The translations under genes were made by a program, and so were the position numbers. From NCBI RefSeq assembly GCF_900104925.1, contig NZ_LT629735.1, forward strand, positions 3,889,001 to 3,953,000: a DNA stretch of 64,000 nt. Direction: 5' to 3'. Numbering within the stretch: the first letter of the stretch is position 1; the number at the start of each line of letters is the position of its first letter. Below the pieces are notes generated by a model that saw only the letters and a program-made list of their open reading frames with translations, searched no databases and was not told where the DNA came from. Below, one piece after another: positions 60,336 through 64,000 of the stretch. This DNA is from Opitutus sp. GAS368 (GTDB lineage: Bacteria > Verrucomicrobiota > Verrucomicrobiia > Opitutales > Opitutaceae).

Positions 60336-62045
60336 TTAAAGCGGGTCGCCAACGGTGACGGTCACAACCTCCTCGATTGTCGTGAGGCCGGCAAGGACTT
60401 TGCGCACCCCGTCCTCCCGCATGGTGCGCATGCCGTCCTGCCGGGCCTGCGCCCGCAGGCGGGCGGCCGTTACATTGTCGTAAATCATGGCGCGGATGCC
60501 GTCATGCACGCGGAAGATCTCAAAGATCCCCATCCGGCCCTGGTAGCCGGTGCCGTGGCAGGCAGCGCAACCGGCGCCGTGGGCGAAAGTCGCGCCCTCC
60601 AGCCGGCCGGGCTTCAGCCCCAAGGCGTGCAGTTCGTGCGCCGCGGGCGTGTAAGGGCGCTTGCAGGCCGCGCAGATGCGACGCACCAGCCGCTGCGCCA
60701 TGACCGAGCGCAATGCGGCGGCCACGAGGAAGGGCTTGGCGCCAATGTCGATCAGGCGCGTGACGGCGGACGGGGCGTCGTTGGTGTGCAGGGTGCTGAA
60801 CACCAGGTGGCCTGTCAGCGAGGCGTTGATGGCGATCTCGGCCGTCTCCAGGTCGCGGATTTCGCCGACCATGACGATATTGGGCGCCTGGCGCAACATG
60901 GCGCGCAGCGCGGCAGCGAAGGTCATGCCGATGGCCGCGTTGACGGGCACCTGGTTGATGCCGGAGAGTTGGTATTCCACCGGCTCCTCGACCGTGATGA
61001 TCTTGCGGTCGGGCTGGTTCAGGTGGTGCAGCGAGGCGTAGAGCGTGGTGGTCTTGCCGGAGCCGGTGGGTCCGGTGACGAGCATGATGCCGTCGGGCGA
61101 GGCGATGAGCTGCTCGAACTCCCCCTGGTCGTCCGGCAGAAAGCCGAGCTCCGGCATGCCGAGCTTCAGGCCCTCCTTGTCGAGGATGCGCATCACGATG
61201 CTCTCGCCGTGGGCCGTGGGCAGCGAGGACACGCGCAGGTCCAATGTGCGGCCGCCGAGGTTGACCTGGATGCGACCGTCCTGCGGCACACGCTTTTCGG
61301 CGATGCTGATGTTCGCCATGATCTTCAGGCGCGAGATGACGGCGAGTTGCAGGCGCTTGGGTGGCGCGTCCGCCTCCAGCAGCACGCCGTCGATGCGGTA
61401 ACGCACGCGGAACCGCCGCTCGAGGGGCTCGAGATGGATGTCGGATGCACGCCGGCGAATGGCCTCGGCGATGAGGGTGTGCACGAGCTTGATGATCGGT
61501 GCGTCGTGGTCACTCGCCTGTCCCTCCTCGCCGCTCGCCACCGCGACTGCAGCGGCAGGTTCATTGCCCGAGGCAGCATCGAGGTCGGCCACCTCCCCGC
61601 TGTAATACCGGGTGATGGCCTGCCGGACATCCGCCACGGAGGCCAGGACCGGTTGAACCACGGTGCCGGCCAGGTAGGCCAGGCTGTCGATGACATCGAC
61701 CGCGATGGGGTCCGCCACGGCGACACGCAGCACCCCACCCTCCCGGGCAAAGGGGATGACGGTGTGTTCCACCACAAACGAGCGCGGCAGGGTGGCGAGC
61801 ACCGCCGGGGAGATCGGCATCCCGGCCAGCGTGACCCAGGGCATGCCGAATTCATCCGCCACCGCGCGCCCGAGTGCCGCCTGGTCGAGCGCGGCGTCCG
61901 TCAACAAAATGTCCAGCACGCCCGGCGCGGCGCTCGTAAGGGCGGGGTGGTCCGCCGCCTTGCGTTGGGCCGCTTCCAGCTGGCCAGCCGTGACCAGGCC
62001 CCGTTTGAGGGCGATTTGCACAGCGTAGTCGTCGGCGGTGGTCAC
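60336..62045 (-). CDS. GspE/PilB-type assembly ATPase (second copy)
   Basis: 569 residues. The N-terminal MshEN-like domain covers about 1-150. The ATPase core has [20 protein letters not shown] (Walker A), TVEEPVEYQLSGINQV, MVGEIRDLETAEIAINASLTGHLV and TLHTNDAPSAVTRLID. A CxxC pair is in ICAACKRPYTP and another in GCAACHGTGYQGRMGIFEI. It is about 50% alike by eye to the copy at 57517, so a duplication. It follows pilT by 12 bp. Confidence 0.93.
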   Translation of the reverse strand: MTTADDYAVQIALKRGLVTAGQLEAAQRKAADHPALTSAAPGVLDILLTDAALDQAALGRAVADEFGMPWVTLAGMPISPAVLATLPRSFVVEHTVIPFAREGGVLRVAVADPIAVDVIDSLAYLAGTVVQPVLASVADVRQAITRYYSGEVADLDAASGNEPAAAVAVASGEEGQASDHDAPIIKLVHTLIAEAIRRRASDIHLEPLERRFRVRYRIDGVLLEADAPPKRLQLAVISRLKIMANISIAEKRVPQDGRIQVNLGGRTLDLRVSSLPTAHGESIVMRILDKEGLKLGMPELGFLPDDQGEFEQLIASPDGIMLVTGPTGSGKTTTLYASLHHLNQPDRKIITVEEPVEYQLSGINQVPVNAAIGMTFAAALRAMLRQAPNIVMVGEIRDLETAEIAINASLTGHLVFSTLHTNDAPSAVTRLIDIGAKPFLVAAALRSVMAQRLVRRICAACKRPYTPAAHELHALGLKPGRLEGATFAHGAGCAACHGTGYQGRMGIFEIFRVHDGIRAMIYDNVTAARLRAQARQDGMRTMREDGVRKVLAGLTTIEEVVTVTVGDPL

Positions 62046-62076
62046 AGGAAAGTGAGCCGGTCCCGCGTCCGCGGGC

Positions 62077-63891
62077 TCAGCGGTTGAGGCTCAGCAGGAA
62101 CTCGGTGTTGGTCTTGGTCTTTTTGAGCCGCTGGATGAGCATGTCCATCGAGTCGGCCGCCGGCACGCCCTGCATGGCGCGGCGCAGCGAGTAGATTTTG
62201 ATGAGCTCGTCGGGGTGGTAGATGAGCTCCTCCTTGCGGGTGCCGCTCTTGTCGATGTTGAGCGCGGGGAAGATGCGCTTGTTGACGAGGTCGCGGTCGA
62301 GGTGGAGCTCCATGTTGCCGGTGCCCTTGAATTCCTCAAAAATGATCTCGTCCATGCGGCTGCCGGTGTCGACCAGCGCCGTGCCGATGATGGTCAGGCT
62401 GCCGCCGCCCTCGATGTTGCGGGCCGAGCCGAAGAAGCGCTTGGGCTTCTGCAGCGCGTTGGCCTCGAGGCCGCCGGACATGATCTTGCCGCTGTTCGAG
62501 GCCAGCGCGTTGTAGGCGCGGGCCAGGCGGGTGATGGAATCGAGCAGGATGACGACGTGCTCGCCCTGCTCGACGAGCCGGCGGGCTTTCTCGATCACCA
62601 TCTCGGCGCAGTGCACGTGGCTCTCCGGCGCCTCGTCGAAGGTCGAGCTGACGACCTCGCCCTTGCAATGGCGTTTGAAGTCGGTGACCTCCTCGGGGCG
62701 CTCGTCCACGAGCAGGATGATGAGTTTCGCGTCGGGCGAGTTCTCGGCGATGGAGTTCGCCATGTTCTGCATGAGGATCGTCTTGCCGGTGCGCGGCGGG
62801 GCGACAATCAGGCCGCGCTGGCCGAAGCCAATGGGCGTGATGATGTCGACCATGCGCATGGAGACGTCCTTTTTCTCCGGCACCTCGAGCAGGATGCGCT
62901 TGAGCGGATAATACGGCACCAGTTCCTCGAACGGCGGGATCTTGGAGATCTCACCCGGCTTGCCGCCCATGACCTTGCGGACGGCCACCACGGCCGGGCA
63001 GCGGTCGTTGCCCTGCGGGGGCTGCAGCTGGACCTCGACCGCGTGGCCGCGCTTGAGCCCGAAGTGCTTGACGAAGATCTCCGGCAAGAAGGCGTCCTCC
63101 GGGTAGAGCCGGTAGTTCACGTCGTCGTGCACGACAAACCAGAGGCCGCGATCGGTCAGATCCAGGTAGCCGCGGTCGTAGAGCGGGATCTTCTGCTCGG
63201 CGATCGTGGCGAAAATCTGCGTGATGAGCTGGCGGCGGTTCGGCGCGCCCTCGAACTTCACCTCGAGTTTCTTGGCGAAGGCGGTGAGCTCGGCGAGGTT
63301 CAGCGCGAAGAGTTCGTTCAACCAGACCGGGTCGGTCTTGCTCCTGGCGATCTCGTCGGCGAGCTGCTCGAGGGCCTCGAGGCTCTGGAAGCGCGCGGGA
63401 TCAGGGAGGTCGCCGTAGTGGACGACTTCCTTCGGTGGCGCGGGTTGCGGCGGATGCTTCGGGCCTTGGAAATTCTGGTTGCCGCCACCCCACTTTCCGC
63501 CTCCACCGCCGCGAAACTTATTACCGCGGTGACGCCGGCCCCATTTTCCGCCGCCCCCACCTTGCTGGTGCTGGCCGCCATTGCCACCTTCCTGCTGCTG
63601 ACCGCCGCCGTCGTGCTGGGCTTGCGGTTGACCCTGGTCGCCGCCGTAGTCACCATGATCGGCGGGCGCTGATTCGGCCTGGGGCGGCGCTTCGCGCACG
63701 GGTTCCGGCGCCGGAGCGCGGACCGGCTCGGGTGCGGGAGCCGACGGGGCCTCGTGAAAGTCGATCTCTTTGGTGACCACCTTGGGGGTTTTCTTGCCGC
63801 CCCGGATCAGGCGGGAGCGCGCGGGCTTCTTGGTGGTGGCCGAATCACTGGCGGCGCTGGAATCTTCGTCGGATTTAGGGGGGACTGACAT
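62077..63891 (-). CDS. rho: transcription termination factor Rho with long disordered N-terminus
   Basis: 604 residues. About 1-165 is a low-complexity region rich in Gly, Gln, Pro and Lys (for example [21 protein letters not shown]). The Rho_N domain covers about 188-232 ([19 protein letters not shown]), the RNA-binding domain about 236-310, and the ATPase has PPRTGKT (365-371), [14 protein letters not shown] and [25 protein letters not shown]. It ends Rho-dependent transcription. It is the second rho in the window. It overlaps the upstream coaE stop by 17 bp and is 31 bp from the downstream gspE. Confidence 0.95.
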   Translation of the reverse strand: MSVPPKSDEDSSAASDSATTKKPARSRLIRGGKKTPKVVTKEIDFHEAPSAPAPEPVRAPAPEPVREAPPQAESAPADHGDYGGDQGQPQAQHDGGGQQQEGGNGGQHQQGGGGGKWGRRHRGNKFRGGGGGKWGGGNQNFQGPKHPPQPAPPKEVVHYGDLPDPARFQSLEALEQLADEIARSKTDPVWLNELFALNLAELTAFAKKLEVKFEGAPNRRQLITQIFATIAEQKIPLYDRGYLDLTDRGLWFVVHDDVNYRLYPEDAFLPEIFVKHFGLKRGHAVEVQLQPPQGNDRCPAVVAVRKVMGGKPGEISKIPPFEELVPYYPLKRILLEVPEKKDVSMRMVDIITPIGFGQRGLIVAPPRTGKTILMQNMANSIAENSPDAKLIILLVDERPEEVTDFKRHCKGEVVSSTFDEAPESHVHCAEMVIEKARRLVEQGEHVVILLDSITRLARAYNALASNSGKIMSGGLEANALQKPKRFFGSARNIEGGGSLTIIGTALVDTGSRMDEIIFEEFKGTGNMELHLDRDLVNKRIFPALNIDKSGTRKEELIYHPDELIKIYSLRRAMQGVPAADSMDMLIQRLKKTKTNTEFLLSLNR

Positions 63892-64000
63892 GAATGCGGC
63901 CTGCGGGCCGGTCGGGTTGGGAGTTCAAGAGGCGGTCTGCCAGCGCGTCGACCTGTTCACGGAGAAATTCGGGGGTACCGTCATTCAGGAGAACGTGGTC
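63875..64000 (-). CDS. coaE: dephospho-CoA kinase, C-terminal fragment
   Basis: Last 41 codons of a gene entering from the right edge. The residues [29 protein letters not shown] match the C-terminal helix of CoaE (DxxIxNxGxxxxLxxQVxxL). The stop lies at 63875-63877, inside the first codons of rho. CoaE phosphorylates dephospho-CoA in the last step of CoA synthesis. The nucleotide-binding part is outside the window, so the call rests on this motif alone. Confidence 0.75.
   Translation of the reverse strand, partial: DHVLLNDGTPEFLREQVDALADRLLNSQPDRPAGRIHVSPP

Noticed and set aside
59361-62087. 908-codon frame opposite pilT and gspE
   Set aside because: It spans two conserved genes on the other strand, and its His/Ala/Glu/Asp-rich composition is typical of an antisense shadow in GC-rich DNA.
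62077-63891. Opposite-strand long frame over rho (62215-63672) as a gene
   Set aside because: It is the shadow of a conserved high-GC gene; its translation is low-complexity and has no domain.

Overview
The window is one 64 kb piece of a high-GC bacterial chromosome and is almost entirely protein-coding. Gene content points to Verrucomicrobiota, most likely family Opitutaceae. The evidence is a block of pilin-like genes at 41.4-46.2 kb matching the Verru_Chthon cassette A-D families, together with Opitutaceae-style housekeeping genes and many palindromic intergenic repeats. This placement is inference from protein and repeat character; no rRNA gene is present. Two tRNA genes are present (Val-TAC, Met-CAT). 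I see no prophage, plasmid backbone, CRISPR array or defence island.

Layout. 0-9.7 kb: the 5' end of an M20-type peptidase, a secreted nucleoside hydrolase, an MmcB-like nuclease-fold protein, PhnA, a secreted beta-helix protein, a luciferase-like flavin oxidoreductase, four small envelope genes that share one unusual promoter pattern, and a ThuA-domain protein. 9.7-14.6 kb: DUF1428, two SRPBCC proteins, a DUF899 protein, a DGPF/YciI protein and a large ECF sigma factor (ECF42-like), which together look like one functional island. 14.7-25.4 kb: an esterase, an aspartate aminotransferase, a double ribbon-helix-helix protein, a LolA-like protein, SecG, ParB, a LysM protein, Fmt, Der and Ffh. 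25.4-32.6 kb: a purine nucleoside permease-like protein, TrpF, a DegT aminotransferase, HemD/HemC, tRNA-Val, Asd and an L,D-transpeptidase. 32.6-41.5 kb: a REP-associated tyrosine transposase (RAYT) flanked by inverted repeats, a metal P-type ATPase, DinG, a PP2C phosphatase, a TPR protein, a nucleotidyltransferase, tRNA-Met and a response-regulator/cyclase. 41.4-48.2 kb: six pilin-like genes behind acetyl-CoA synthetase. 48.2-56.1 kb: a compact Rho paralogue, a large unknown protein, PPK2, two small Opitutaceae-type proteins, a PPP-type phosphatase, an isochorismatase-like hydrolase and a YhaM-type exoribonuclease. 56.1-64 kb: a type IV pilus/type II secretion motor block (GspF, two GspE/PilB ATPases, PilT) behind a full-length Rho and the 3' end of coaE.

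Three things stand out. (1) Four neighbouring small envelope genes (7.4-8.3 kb) each carry CCCCAT, exactly 22 bp, a TA-hexamer, then 5-7 bp to the start codon. This suggests a dedicated sigma factor or activator and leaderless transcripts. (2) The window is full of palindromic REP-like elements whose ends are conserved while their arms vary. A RAYT bracketed by such repeats lies in the middle, with its C-terminus cut by an in-frame stop. At least two repeats sit in frame inside coding genes (a nucleotidyltransferase and gspF). (3) There are two rho genes of different architecture, one with a long disordered Gly/Gln-rich N-terminus and one lacking any N-terminal domain.

Many start codons have no recognisable Shine-Dalgarno sequence, and several have a -10-like hexamer just upstream. 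Starts were therefore chosen by signal peptides, family conservation and these short promoters.
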